This document shows, in pieces, positions 19,705-30,506 of a DNA stretch of 64,000 nt (position 1 is its first letter; every line of letters starts with the position of its first letter). The notes beneath the pieces are model-generated. The model searched no databases, was not told the origin of the DNA, and saw nothing but the letters and a program-made list of their open reading frames with translations. This stretch comes from Platanthera guangdongensis (Eukaryota; Streptophyta; Magnoliopsida; Asparagales; Orchidaceae). The translations under genes and the position numbers were made by a program. Location of the stretch: assembly GCA_039583875.1 (NCBI GenBank), contig CM077155.1, forward strand, positions 5,940,043-6,004,042, given 5' to 3'.

Positions 19705-21913
19705 TCAGCTGGCCTCGCCCCCTCCACCGGACTGGTCCTCGCCGTCGCCCGAAGGATCCTGGAAGCTCTTCCCTAACATTGCATATAGGCTATCTTCCTT
19801 CTCGCTGGGCGGCGTCGCCGGAAACAGACTCGGCATCAGGTCCCGAGCCGAGATCCCCCCGCACCCTTCCACCAGCACCTTGGAGTCCTTCATCATTGAG
19901 AGGGTGCACTCGGCGGTCTGGATTGAGTTGATCCGCAGTCTCTCGACGAGGTCGGCCTCGCCGAAGATACGCGGGCTCTTGTAGGGGAGTATGGGATCGA
20001 TGTCGTGCGACGGGAAGAAGATCTCCGCCTGGCGACGCACTTCGCCGAGAAGGTGCTGGTTCTTCCCCTTCAGCTTTGCGTTCGCGCCCTCCAGCTCGCC
20101 AAGGCGTGCGCGCAGTCGGCCGATCTCCTCCCCTTGCTCGGCGTTGCGAGCCTGGAGCTCCCCAGCGGCGTCGGCATCCGCGGCCAGTTGCGCGCGCATC
20201 CGGCTGACCTCCTCCCCCAGCTCAGTGTTGCGAGCCTGGAGCTCGCCCGCCGCCTTGGCATCCTGGAGAAAAGCCCATTTAGCAGCAACACAAAGCTTTC
20301 TAAGTAAAAGAGAGCGGTGTGTAACACTTACCAACCCACCGGCGGCCTGGGCGAGAAGACCATCCGCGATGCCGAGCCGCCTCGCCTGATCGGCGATCTG
20401 CTCCTTGGCGAGGTCGCGAGCCTGCTCGGCCTTTTCGAGCTATTGGCTGGCGAAGCTGCGGGGTGCCAGCATGTGTTGCAGCTCCAGAGTCCGCAGGTGG
20501 GACTGCAGACCCTCATGGCCGAGCTGCCGGAGGGTCGTCCTCTTGTAGGCCTCGGCATCCTCCCGGCCATAAAGGCCGAAGCCGAGGGCATAGGCGTGAC
20601 CGGTGGCGGGCTCGCGGTCGTGCCAGGACGGGTGTAGAGTGGACATTGAGACTCGATGAGCGAGCTCGTACCACTGCAGCATGGGCTTGCCCGCGGAATC
20701 CTTCCAGCGCGCGCCGAAGTTGAAGAGGGGGTGCTGCTTCGGCGGCGCGCGCTCGCGGGCAGCCCTCTTCGCCGAAGGAGGACGGGAGATCGCAGCCGAG
20801 GAAGAAGGGCCCTTGCCACCCTTTCGGCCCTTGCTGGTTGTCTCCTTCAGCGGGCTCTCCGGCGACGCGTCGGGAGGAGTCTCCGAGGAGCTGATATACT
20901 TGGGGCTGGGCTGATGTTGTTATTGTTGTTGCCCCCGCGGGGCCAGTAGGGCTCTCCGCATCTTTTTCATCTGACGGTGGCCGGATGGCGGGTTCGACCC
21001 CGCGTCCTCAGATCGCCTCTTGCTGGAAGAGGGCTGTGAGAGGGTCGCCTCATCTCGGCAGGCCAGAGCCGCCGCCCTCTCGCGAGCAAGCGGGTCAGTA
21101 TCGAGCCCCGGGTCCGCGAACAGCGGGTTCGCGGGGATTATTCGCTCCCCTGCAGGAAAACACTTGGAAAGGTTAGGAGTTCAGATATGATGATGTGCCG
21201 AGTTCGGCGAGTAGGCGAGCTCGACAAGATGAGGAGAGTATACCTTCGCCGGGCAGAACCGGGGGGAGCGCGTCAAGGCCCCTCCGCAGGAAGGCGACCT
21301 CGAAATCCTTGTGGAGGAAAAATTTATGGAGCTCGGCGTCGTTGCCGGACACGGCGGGCGGGCGGTACACCTCCTCGCCTTTTTGTTGCGGCGAGTAGGG
21401 GATGTTGCCGAGATCTCCCTTGACGAAGGCGATCTTGGTCATCCAGGTATGGTGCTTGTTCGCGATCTCGCGAACTTTGATCAAGGAGCCGCCGAAGTAG
21501 GCGACCCCGTCCGTCGTCGCCTTGTAGGAGAAGAGCTTCCTGAACACCGTCAGGTTGAACTTGATCCTCTCCCGCTGGAGGTAGCTCGCGAACGCCGCCA
21601 TCATTGCGATGGCGTTGGAGTTCAGCTACGCGGGGACGGCCCCGTAGTACTTCAGGATCTGCCGGATCTCCGGCCACAAGGGAAGTCGCAACCCCACCTC
21701 GAAGTGCGAGATGGGGAAGGCGAGCTCGTTCTCGTAGAACGTGTTGATGGCCTCGCCCGGCCCCGGCCTGCGTGCCTCAAAGCCCGGCGGCACATACGCG
21801 GCCTTGAATTCCGCGAGCTCCTCCTCGCCGGTGTGGCCGTCGAAGAAGCAATAGTCTGCGAAGTGTTGCGCGCATTTGGAGCGGCCGTCGGCGTCCGGGT
21901 TGGTCTTGCCCAT
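19705..21913 (-). pseudogene. G1 antisense gene 1 (gypsy-type 'Transposase_28'-like protein), with two probable introns
   Basis: Start MGKTNPDADGRSKC at 21913. The exons I infer are 21913-21244, 21149-20332 and 20262-19705. The introns 21243-21150 (GTATAC...TTTCCTGCAG) and 20331-20263 (GTAAGT...TTTTCTCCAG) both keep the frame, giving 682 codons. Three in-frame stops remain: TAG 21628-21626, TAA 20922-20920 (inside a CAA run) and TAG 20442-20440; each could be a C-to-T change of a Gln codon. The N-terminal third resembles the plant 'putative gypsy type transposon' domain. A coiled coil follows (ELQARN-E-GEE repeats), then an acidic/Gly tail. Antisense ORFs between pol and the 3' LTR are known in Tat elements; function is unknown. 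Confidence 0.7.
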
Positions 21914-22289
21914 GATCGCAGAGGAAAAGCACGACGCGAGCAGGGAAAGAAGAAAGCAAAGAAAGGAAAGCACAGCAATAAAGGCAGTACGGGGGTAGGT
22001 GAGGGGGGGGGCTCTTTGTAGGAAAAGGAATCTGAGACAGGCTGTCACATCGGCGCAGCTCGCTGCCCCAGCTCGCCACCCAGCTCGCCACCCCAGCTCG
22101 CCGACTTCCATCGCATCCCAACCAAGGCTAAGTCAAACATTGCAGCTTTTTATTTAAGTAACATAATTAAGAATGTTCTAAGAATTATTCATCACAGAAG
22201 TAAAAAGTTCATAATTGAAAGCAGGGCGTGCGAGCAGGGAGGGCACCGGGATGCGAGCGCCGGTCGGCTCGGCAGAGGAGCCCGCAGAC
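21914..22289. other. Intergenic spacer between the two G1 antisense genes
   Basis: About 380 bp without a coding frame that fits either gene. It should hold the 3' end of antisense gene 2 and the promoter of antisense gene 1. An AT-rich patch at 22145-22175 is the only promoter-like feature I see. Confidence 0.45.
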
Positions 22290-23322
22290 TTACCTACCCC
22301 GCCCTCGCGACCCCCGCCCCCTAGGCTGCCGCGCGCGGAGTAGCTCGCGGATCCTTCCAGAATTCCTTTGCGCAACCAAGAGACCGTCGTCTATCTCGTC
22401 CAGGAGTCGGGAGGGGGACATCAACTCGCCAGCTTGACCGAGGCGCACCTCCTCAGCAAGACGCACGTAGTCACGCTGCAGCGTCTCGTTGTCCCCCTGC
22501 ACCTCGCGCAGTCCGCACACCAGCTTCTTGAGGAGCTTGACCTCCCTCCTCGTCAGCTCGCCTTGATCCACCTCCGGGCCCAGGTAAGAGTCCAGCGAGC
22601 TCGGAGACAGGAGGGGAGAGTGGTGGGCTGCCCGCGAGGACTCCTCGGCAGCCGATTGACTGGGAAGAGCTGTAAAGGCAGATATCAGTAGAGCAAAAAC
22701 TTATGAAGCACAGGGTTGAGCGAGGCTGACCTGAAGAGCTCGGCGGCTCAAAGGAGATGCGAGGAGGGATGAACCTCAGGTCCTTCCCGCGACCTGGGCC
22801 GCGAGCCCCCGGCGAGATGAGCTCGAAGCCCGGGGTGGGAATGGACCCCAGACCTTCCCCGGCGGCCGCGTCAATTTGCCGAGGAGGAGAGCCCGGTGGT
22901 GATGCTGGCCTCTGCGAGCTCACAGGCAGGATCCCGAAGAGGGGCGGCGGATCCCGGGGATGGTTGTCCGGTGCCGAGAATCGCGAAGTGGCGAGCGTGA
23001 CCTCGCCTCGCGGCGTGGGGACCCGCGGCGCGGTGCCCTCGCCATCTGGTTGGCCGTCCTGATCGTCGCCGACTACGACGACCTCCCTATCCTTCACCAG
23101 AATAGTTCGAGTAGAAGAGCCGGTCTCGCGAGCCAGGGTGGTCCTCAGGTCGTGGAATATGGGCTCGGCCTCCTCGGGGAATGGCTTTGTCCTCTTGGAG
23201 CTCGGCTCGGCAGAATCAATTTGGGGAACTTTCGCGGGGACCGCCGTCAGCGCGGCAACGCGAGCCGCGGAAGCCTGGCGAGCTCGGTCTATGCGCTCTT
23301 GGATCTCCTTAGGGAGGGGCAT
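22290..23322 (-). CDS. G1 antisense gene 2, one probable intron, unknown function
   Basis: Start MPLPKEIQERIDRARQ at 23322. Exons 23322-22731 and 22669-22290 are joined across a 61-bp intron (GTCAGCC...CTTTACAG). The join restores one frame of 324 codons with no internal stop. The N-terminus is helical and basic, the middle is Pro/Gly/Ser-rich and probably disordered, and the C-terminal 95 residues form a likely coiled coil (TRREVKLLKKLVCGLREVQG) ending in an Arg/Gly tail RGRGSRGRGR. I recognise no family. Without the intron the reading frame would run out in low-complexity sequence, which favours splicing. G2 has a related antisense region with an intron (25766-25848). Confidence 0.55.
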
Positions 23323-23370
23323 CTTGGCAAGACAACATGAATGGCAAGAGCAAGGCAGCAGAGCAGGTGC

Positions 23371-23378
23371 ATATATAT
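23371..23378 (-). promoter_or_regulatory. Possible TATA box for G1 antisense gene 2
   Basis: The minus strand has an ATATATAT stretch about 50 bp upstream of the ATG at 23322. It would drive transcription antisense to the element. Weak evidence: motif and spacing only. Confidence 0.3.
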
Positions 23379-23480
23379 TGCCGCAGGTGGCCCCCACCAA
23401 AAGACTCCCTCCAACTCACCAGCCAGAGCTCGCCACACACTTCGGGTTGGATGTTTCTTTCCGAGCTTTTTGACAAGCTT

Positions 23481-23497
23481 GAAAAGAGCAGGGATTG
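23481..23497 (+). other. Polypurine tract of G1
   Basis: GAAAAGAGCAGGGATTG lies directly before the TGTACA of the 3' LTR. G2 has a similar purine tract at the same place (minus strand, 25225-25211). Confidence 0.75.
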
Positions 23498-24172
23498 TGT
23501 ACAACCCCGTGTCAGGCGAGCAAGACCACTAGGAGGCGGGCAGATCAGGCTAGGAGCAGCAGGCGAGCTCGGCAGCGGCAGGGGCGAGGCTGAGCTCGGC
23601 AAACGTCGACTAGAGATCGACGATCGGCGACCCTCGAGCTCGGCGTTCTCCAGGCGAGCCACAGCTCGCGTCCTCACAGTGGAGCTCGGCAGCGATAGGC
23701 GAGCAGTACATGCCGAGGTGCCCAGAGCTCCCAGCTCGTCTGGGTGTCAGAGGTACTTTTTACTATTTTACCCCTGCTGGTCTGCCCATAGCCCTTCAAA
23801 ACAGCGGAGTTTGGCTGTTGACAGACCCGGCCGAGGGTTTTCTGGTAATTTTAGGTCAGTTATTTTGGTTATTGGCAGTCCAGATTTCAAAAGCTATAAA
23901 TAGGACCCAAGGGGTACCCCAGAAGGCAGGTTCTTCCCTGTGCTCTTCTCCCCAAAATCTTTAAGTGCTTTCTGAGGGTACCTTAGCTCGGCTTCAGGCT
24001 AAGGAGGGGAAGCGCTTTGAGATCTTCCGGGTTTGTGGTGGGACCTCCCTGCCGAGCCCTTGGGTCTGTTTCCCCTTGTTTTGTTGTTTTTCTTGCAGGA
24101 TCGAAGTAGGCGCGAGACCACCCCTCTTCCCCAAGGGCGAGCTCCACAGGAAGCCGGGTTCCGGTTTCAACA
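23498..24172 (+). repeat. G1 3' LTR
   Basis: 675 bp, TGTACAACCCC...GGTTTCAACA. It is uninterrupted and serves as the reference for the split 5' LTR. TATAAATA is at 23895-23902, and a CGTCGA...TCGACG inverted repeat is at 23604-23622. Confidence 0.93.
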
Positions 24173-24177
24173 CAAGG
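24173..24177. repeat. Target-site duplication of G1, right copy (CAAGG)
   Basis: Identical to 796-800. Confidence 0.9.
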
Positions 24178-24849
24178 ACTTGTTAGTCCTGCGAGTTGTA
24201 GGCTCGGTGTGATAGTGATTGGAGTACTGGTTAGTCCTGGGAGCTGGAGGATCGATTATGAAAAGTTGTGGTGACATCGATGGGTGAAGGACTTGATAGC
24301 CCCGCGAGCTATAGGATAGAAAGATTGAGATGATACACTTCTATGTGCGTAACATGTGGCGGGTCTTTGTTACTGCCTTAGTCGTCACGCCTATAGGAGT
24401 ACGTGGACTTGGCGAGTCCATGCGACCTAGCGGAATAGATTAGTCTAGTGTCTTTTGGCATTTCCCAGAAGCCCCTCACTCAACCCAAAAGACTGGGATT
24501 CCCCCAAGCAATATTACGCAAAGACTCTAGAGTGCACCTGAGATGTGTACATAGGAGTATGAGAGGTCTAGGCCAGGTAGTGTGTATACCCGCCTAGTAG
24601 TGGAGAGGCTCACTTCATTGCCACTGTGAGCCATGACGGTTGGTACCGGAGCGGTTAGCTGCCTCCAAAAAGTGGAAACTAAAGGTCTGTGTGTATAGAG
24701 TCATGTGTGTGAGTTTCACTTGTATAAAACATAACATAAGCATTGCATTGCATAGCATAATATTCATTTCTCGCAGATTCTCATCATATAAATTAGTATG
24801 GACTCTTTAATATGTTGAGTTATATTACCAGAAACATTAACTTATATGT
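24178..24849. other. Unclassified non-coding flank right of G1
   Basis: Continuation of the sequence at 1-795. No coding frame is present. Words such as 'ggacttg.tag..c.gcgag' recur (24176-24310). The composition is like an LTR or leader of an old retroelement, but no partner is present in the window. Confidence 0.45.
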
Positions 24850-25210
24850 TTGTATGGGCCAAAGGCTCAGCTCGATGTCCAGAAGAAAAGGTGGTCGAGA
24901 TATTTTGCTAGATTACAAAGTCCATATCCATGCACCCACGAGGTCCTATTTATAGGTAAATCCAAACGGAGGGGGGTCTTATTTATAGCCCCACCCCCGA
25001 TGACTTGGCGACTTCTGAGGGAGCTCGCTGGGCAGCAGGCAAATAACTGCCCTAGTCACCTACCTGGTGAGTATGTGATGGGAGCTCTCCATACTCGCCC
25101 AGTCCTTCTACTATCTCGAAAGTTGACTCTGACCCCTACTGGGTGTTGAATTTGACTTCTTGTTGACCTGGCTCTAGAGGGGCCCACCCTCGACGAATAT
25201 GATTTGTACA
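24850..25210 (-). repeat. G2 3' LTR, partial
   Basis: On the minus strand it starts TGTACAAATC after a purine-rich tract, and the sequence just outside (GGAAAGAAACATCC on the plus strand, 25234-25258) matches the region before the G1 3' LTR. Two CTATAAATA motifs lie near 24947-24956 and 24981-24990. The LTR is shorter than 675 bp, and its far end does not match the G2 5' LTR end at 63904. Confidence 0.6.
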
Positions 25211-26514
25211 CAATCCCCACTCTTTACAAGCGATGCAGGAGCTCGGAAAGAAACATCCAAACGCGTATTCAATGAGCTACATCTGTCGTGTATCTGTACT
25301 ACTCGTGACTTGTAGATACTAGTTGACCCCTGTAAATGGGGGTGGCTCTCTATTATTGTACTCCTTCAGAACTCACATACTATGTAGAAATCTACCGAGT
25401 AAGTCTACAACACGAGTATTGCTGCTCTGTCAGGTTTCTTGGAGCCTAAGAAGCCAAAAAGGTCGCGGGAAGGCGACGACGCTGCTAACCTTCCCCAATC
25501 GAAGAAGAAGAACTGAAATCGAAAAAAAAGTCGCTAGCTTTGAATAAAAACAACCCACATCCGGACGCATAGGATGTCTCCCCCCCCCCCCGGCTGACCA
25601 TCCTGAACTTCCTGCTCACACCCAACGAATCCTCGAAGATCTCAGGTTAAGCGACATCCCCAAGCAGACGGCACCTGAAACTTCTCGCCCTCTTCGGCTG
25701 ACTTCTCCACCTGCTCCGAATCTCTCTGGATCCCAAGCCCAAATGCAATCGGATATTACTGCTGCGTAAGGTTACCATCTCGCCGATGATTCCTTGAGTT
25801 GTTGAACAATTCTATTCAATATTGCTTACCCTTATGCTTTACTCGCAGCTCCTCTGCCATCTACCTCTAGCGATCATCTGAATTTCGCTCCCTTTGCGAT
25901 CTATTCTGTTGGTCTCCCTTGGAGCTCATCAAAAGCCGCGATCTGGGCACACCGTCTGGATCAATATCAGCTCCAAGAAGAGGCTGGAAAAACAAGTTCT
26001 CGAGGCAAGGAACATAGATCCTCCCGCGTCAAAGAACATCGTAAACTAGGGCGAGCAAGGCCCCTCCTCCTTCTACTGGCTTGTCATAACCGATGGCGAG
26101 CACCCCTTTGCCATCACCTCCTCCATTGTTGCCATCTCCTCCTTTCCATCGGCTCATCCTTTGACGTCGAGTATTGAAGCTCACCCTAAAGTCTGTCCGG
26201 AGAAAACAAAGGCCCTTCAAATCTGCCTAAGAGCTCGTCACAAGATCGGGATGGAAGGCGCCCGAACAACTTCCCGTCAAGGATCGGTAGTCATGATCCT
26301 GGAGATCGCGGCCAGGGGTAGGCCACCGAGCGCCCAGGAGGCTCATCATCGGGCTAGTGAGAATCATCTCTCCGCAGCCCTTCCCCTCACCAATCTCGAT
26401 CTTCTCGCAAGCTAACTTGCCTGACGAAGAACTGGTTGGCTGCTGTTACACTACGACTTATACTGACTTATCGACTTCTTCTTTGCTTTACAGCTCGCCC
26501 TGTAATCCTGGGAG
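25211..26514 (+). pseudogene. G2 3' region with remnant of an antisense gene
   Basis: This is homologous in position to the antisense-gene region of G1 but decayed, so the gene would read on the plus strand. Translatable Pro/Ser-rich patches occur at about 25590-26415, broken by stops. A good intron candidate is 25766-25848 (GTAAGG...ACTCGCAG). A run of 12 C lies at 25580-25591. I cannot define a protein. Confidence 0.4.
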
Positions 26515-26718
26515 TGGTTTTCTAAAATTTATTTAACTTTACGTTAGCTAATCACCTAGAGGGGGGTGAATAGGTCTTTGAGCTTTTAATATATCTTTTG
26601 TTGTTGTCAACTTGGTCTATCTAGAGCTTGTCCTTAAGTCCTGCAATCAAAGATAAAAACAAGCACACATAGCAAACAATAGAATTTATTGTGGTTCCCC
26701 AATTGGGTACATCCACTT
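26515..26718 (-). repeat. Element D (SIRE-like) LTR, distal piece
   Basis: The minus strand reads ...GACCTATTCACCCCCCTCTAGGTG..., the usual end of SIRE-type LTRs, and contains the AACCACAATAAATT motif seen in A, B and C. It is cut at 26718 by element B and continues at 38896. The outer end (26515) is uncertain. Confidence 0.6.
26714..26718. repeat. Target-site duplication of SIRE B, left copy (CACTT)
   Basis: Repeated at 38891-38895 after the 3' LTR. Confidence 0.9.
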
Positions 26719-28321
26719 TGTTGGAACTCCCTATTACTAATTTGGGTCAGGATCACTATATCTCTAGGAAACCTATTTTTGACCTCATTGTATAGATCTA
26801 AAGATCAATTAGAATTAAGTATAAGGGTTAGTAGTTAGGTTTGGAAGCTGCCCTCAAGACCAAGGATTTTCAGTTTGGAGACTAAGTCATATCGTCGAGC
26901 TCAGTACGACGAATCGTCGAACTCTAATCGACGAACGTTGAGCTCACTTCGACGGATCGTCGAACTCCATTCGACGATCGCTGAGCTCAACTTCTACAAA
27001 TCGTCGAACTCCATTCGACGATCTTCGAGCTCAGTTCGACGATCTTGACTTCGGTATTGATTCTTTATCTCTGAGCTCAGTTCGACGATAGTTGAGCTCA
27101 GATCGACGATCTCTGTTGCTGTCTAAGTCCAAATCGCTGAGCTCAGTTCGACGATAGTGGAGCTCAGTTCGACGTTTTTCTGAAGAGTTAAATGATTTTC
27201 AAGATTCAAATTCAGAACAGTTAGGGAGTTATTCAGCAATTAATTCAGAAGATTTTCTAGCCGTTTTCATTTATTATGGACCAAGATTCAAGGGATTATC
27301 AAAGAATGTTTCTTTGGACTTCCCCCCAGAAGACAATTGCAATTAAGGAAGTCATTTAATGACAGGATAACGGCTATTCTGGACAGGGATCATTTTCTAT
27401 TCAGAACCAGGGAATAAAAGACAAGATTTTTTGAATTTTCACAACACAGATAAGCAGAACAAGAACAAAAATTTTTCTCTAGAACAACATCTTTCTGAAC
27501 ATCAACTGTTCACAAGAGAAAAAGAAAAGAAAACGAACTGTTGACATTCTTTGTCTAAAAGAATTCATACAGAACACACATCTAAGGAGATCAACCATCT
27601 GAAATTTTCAGATCTCTTGTGATTCAAGTGTTCAAGGCCAACATCATTCAAAGACTCCAGACACCTAACATTTCTGCTGTTGCTGAAATCATCAATTGCT
27701 GGAGATCATTTTCTGAAGGCCTATCACCCTACAGCAAAGCTTCATTTCCTGAACTCTCAAGAACGCAGGGGGAGCTTTGACAACATCAAATCCACATAGT
27801 CTTCTCAGCTGCTTTGAGAAAGAGAAGACTTCCATCACTCTCTCATCCCCATCTCTGTAAAGGGTTTTTCAAACTCCCTTCAAAAGTTTGTGCTTGGTTT
27901 TTGAGCACCTTATCAAAAGCTCATTGGTGGCAAGACACCTGATTAAAAAAATCTGATTTGGTTTTTGAGCACCTTATCAAAAGTTCATTGGTGCCCAGGA
28001 CACCTGATCAACTCATCCTGCAGTAGATTCCTACCTAGGGTGGTAGAAGAGTGGATGTACCCAAGTTTAGGGGAACCACTATAGCTCCTTGTGTCTTCTG
28101 GCTTGCTTGTCTTTATTTTTGTTTCTGGTTGTGATTGATCTGTGATTAGTTAGGATCTGTGATTAGTTCCTTTTGTAGATTGTAATTAGATAACTGCTGT
28201 GTTTAGATTTATTATTTGCTTCCCTGTTCACTCAGATTGCAACAATTATTGTAAAAACATTTTAAGCACCATACTATATTCACCCCCCCTGTAGAGTATA
28301 TCAGATCTAGCTGCACTTTCA
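26719..28321 (+). repeat. SIRE B 5' LTR
   Basis: 1603 bp, TGTTGGAACTCC...GCACTTTCA. Near its end it carries the typical CACCCCCCCTGTAGAG box. Confidence 0.93.
26890..27176 (+). repeat. CGTCGA inverted-repeat array in the 5' LTR of B
   Basis: About ten units, for example atcgtcgaactccattcgac followed by gatc, alternate with gagctcagttcgacgat. They begin 170 bp into the LTR, the same place as in A. Confidence 0.9.
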
Positions 28322-28334
28322 ACTAGTGTCAGAG
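28322..28334 (+). promoter_or_regulatory. Primer-binding site of SIRE B, diverged
   Basis: ACTAGTGTCAGAG follows the LTR. It resembles the tRNA-iMet site ATTGGTATCAGAG of A with three changes. Either this copy has decayed or its subfamily uses a variant primer site. Confidence 0.6.
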
Positions 28335-28479
28335 GGAGGTTGGTTAAAAACACCACATCTTCGAGGTTGGTTAAATATACCACATCTCAGTGGTTGCACA
28401 GGCTAACACCTGAACCCCAAGATCCCTAGTTAGATCTGCTTGTTTTGATCTTGTTATTAGAATTAGATCTTCACAAATC

Positions 28480-30493
28480 ATGGCCCAAAACAAAGATTAT
28501 GCTAGCACCAGACCTCCAGTGTGCAATCTATCCAAGTTTGCACTTTGGAAAGCAATGATTAGACTATACATGAATTCTATTGACGAGGATATTTTTAATT
28601 CTGTTTTGACAGTTTGTCCAAGACCTCCAGAGAACACAAGCACAAATACTGTTCCACCTCCATCAGGAACAAATGCTGATATCAAGAAGTGGAAGGTAGC
28701 AGATGCAAAGACTATGAACATCTTAGCCCAGACCATGTCTGATGAAATCTTCCAAAAGGTGGCTGAATGCAATTCAGTAAAGGAAATCTGGGATAAGCTG
28801 TCTGAAATAGTCTCAGGATCAGCTGATGAAAGAAAGGACAGGAGATCCCACCTCATATCCCAATATGAGAACTTTAAGAAGGGAGAAGCCGAGTCAGTTG
28901 GAGATATGTATAATAGACTCAGTTTGATAGTCAGTGAACTCAAGACTTTAGATAAATAGATCTCACTGACTGAACTTAATGACAAAATCCTAATGTGCTT
29001 CCCAAGTACTTGGGACTCAAGGATCTGGCCAATCAAGGATGCCAGAAGTCTGAATGAGATCACAACAGAAGCTCTTTTGGGCAAGCTCAAATCTTATGAG
29101 CTGCTCATTAAGAACAGAGAAGAAGAGCAGAAGCTGCCTCACCATCCACAAGAAAAGAAAAGACAATAGATTTCAAAGCAACTGAAGATCAGCCTGAAGA
29201 CAAAGTCACAGGCAATGATGAGCTGCTCAGTCTATTGGCCGAAAGATTTTACAAGATGGTCAGAAAGGACTTCAGAAAGAGATCATACAAGGAGCATGAT
29301 AAGCCAAGATATGATAAGTCAAACAATAAAGAAATTGTTTGCTTTGGTTGCAGGAAGCCAGGACACATTGTACCTGACTGTCCAGAGAACAAAAACAAGG
29401 AAAAAAAGGATAAGAAAGAAAGAAGAAGAGAAAAGGACTTCAAGAAAAGTTGCAATGGCAAACCCTCCTCAAGCAAGAACAAACACACAAGGAAGGGATT
29501 TGTTGCTGAATCCTGGAGTGAAACTGAAGAGGAGTCAGAAGCTTCATCCAATTCCAGTGATGATGAAGATGATGCTGAAGAGAAGGAGTTCTGCATGATG
29601 GCAATCAATGCCTCTCAACACAATTCAGATGTAGAAGACTCAGAGTCAGACTCAGAGACTCAACTTGAAGAGGACCAGGTAATTAGTTCTTTTGATTTCA
29701 ATTCAGAGGACTTTAAGTCTGAGTTTAAAGCACTGTGTTTAGACTTACTAAAATCTGAGAAGGAAATTATTTCTATCAGAAATCAATTGTCTGAACATAG
29801 TTCCTTAAGATCAGAAAACCTTAAACTCTCTGAGGAGTTGGAGTGTTGTAGGGAGCAGATAGCTTCACTGAAAGGTGAGCTATCAGAGGCAAGAAGCTTG
29901 AAGAATCCCTTAATGGGAGAAGTATCAAGCTGATGGACATCACAAGCACAGTGAACTCCAGATTCAATAGTACACTGGGCTTGGGTGCTTCATCCAGCCA
30001 ACCTATAGTTCTAACAACCCCAATCAAGTTCATTTCTGATAAAGGAAAGGGAGTTGTAGAGGTAGCTAGGAAAAATTCTGATCTGCCTAAGAAAACTAAG
30101 TTCCAGCAGAAATCGTCGAACGGAGCTCGACGATCGCCGAACGGAGATCGACGATCTCAGGCAAAATCGTCGAACTCAGGTCGACGATCTCTATTTCCTG
30201 AACTCTACCACAATTGACCGTCGAATGGAGCTCGACGATCTAACCCAAGATCGTCGAACACAGCTCCACGATCGTCGAACAGAGATCAGAGCTCTGTAAA
30301 TTCTTTCAAGGGCAAATCAAAATCCAATCCTAGGGGTCCTTCATCCCAAAGCTTTAACCCTTATACTGAATAGATAATACCTCCAAGGAGATATCATCCT
30401 GAAGGTTATAAGAGTCAACCTGGGATGTCTTTTATTTCTGAGTTTAAAGGTTATCAACCTAGGCCCAAGGTAAACTGGTTCAAAAACAAGTGA
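28480..30493 (+). pseudogene. SIRE B gag
   Basis: Start MAQNKDYASTRPPVCNLSKF at 28480. Damage: TAG at 28957, a frameshift near 29130, another near 29900, TGA at 30215 and TAG at 30371 (a Trp in A). The intact zinc knuckle CFGCRKPGHIVPDC lies at about 29341-29382. Acidic Ser-rich and coiled-coil parts follow, then the SSN-x-x-R-R-S repeat region, then the conserved end PRPKVNWFKNK before TGA at 30491. Pol starts in another frame within about 20 bases. Confidence 0.87.
30112..30294 (+). repeat. CGTCGA inverted-repeat array inside gag of B (translated)
   Basis: About six units such as atcgtcgaacggagctcgac. They encode SSNGARRS and SSNSGRRS-like repeats, as in A and C. Confidence 0.88.
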
Positions 30494-30506
30494 ACTGTTT
30501 TATGTG

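Larger units (their letters stand above)
801..24172 (+). mobile_element. G1: Ty3/gypsy LTR retrotransposon, Tat type, interrupted by a nested chimeric element
   Basis: The two LTRs are both 675 bp once the nested insertion at 1317-12484 is removed from the left one. By hand count they differ at about 29 positions (roughly 96% identity). Without the insertion the element is about 12.2 kb. Order: LTR, primer-binding region, gag, protease, RT, RNase H, second (archaeal-type) RNase H, integrase, a 146-bp tandem array, two antisense genes, polypurine tract, LTR. The second RNase H, lack of a chromodomain and the long variable 3' region with antisense ORFs are the known marks of the Tat lineage. 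Several stop codons in pol suggest it is no longer autonomous. Confidence 0.9.
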
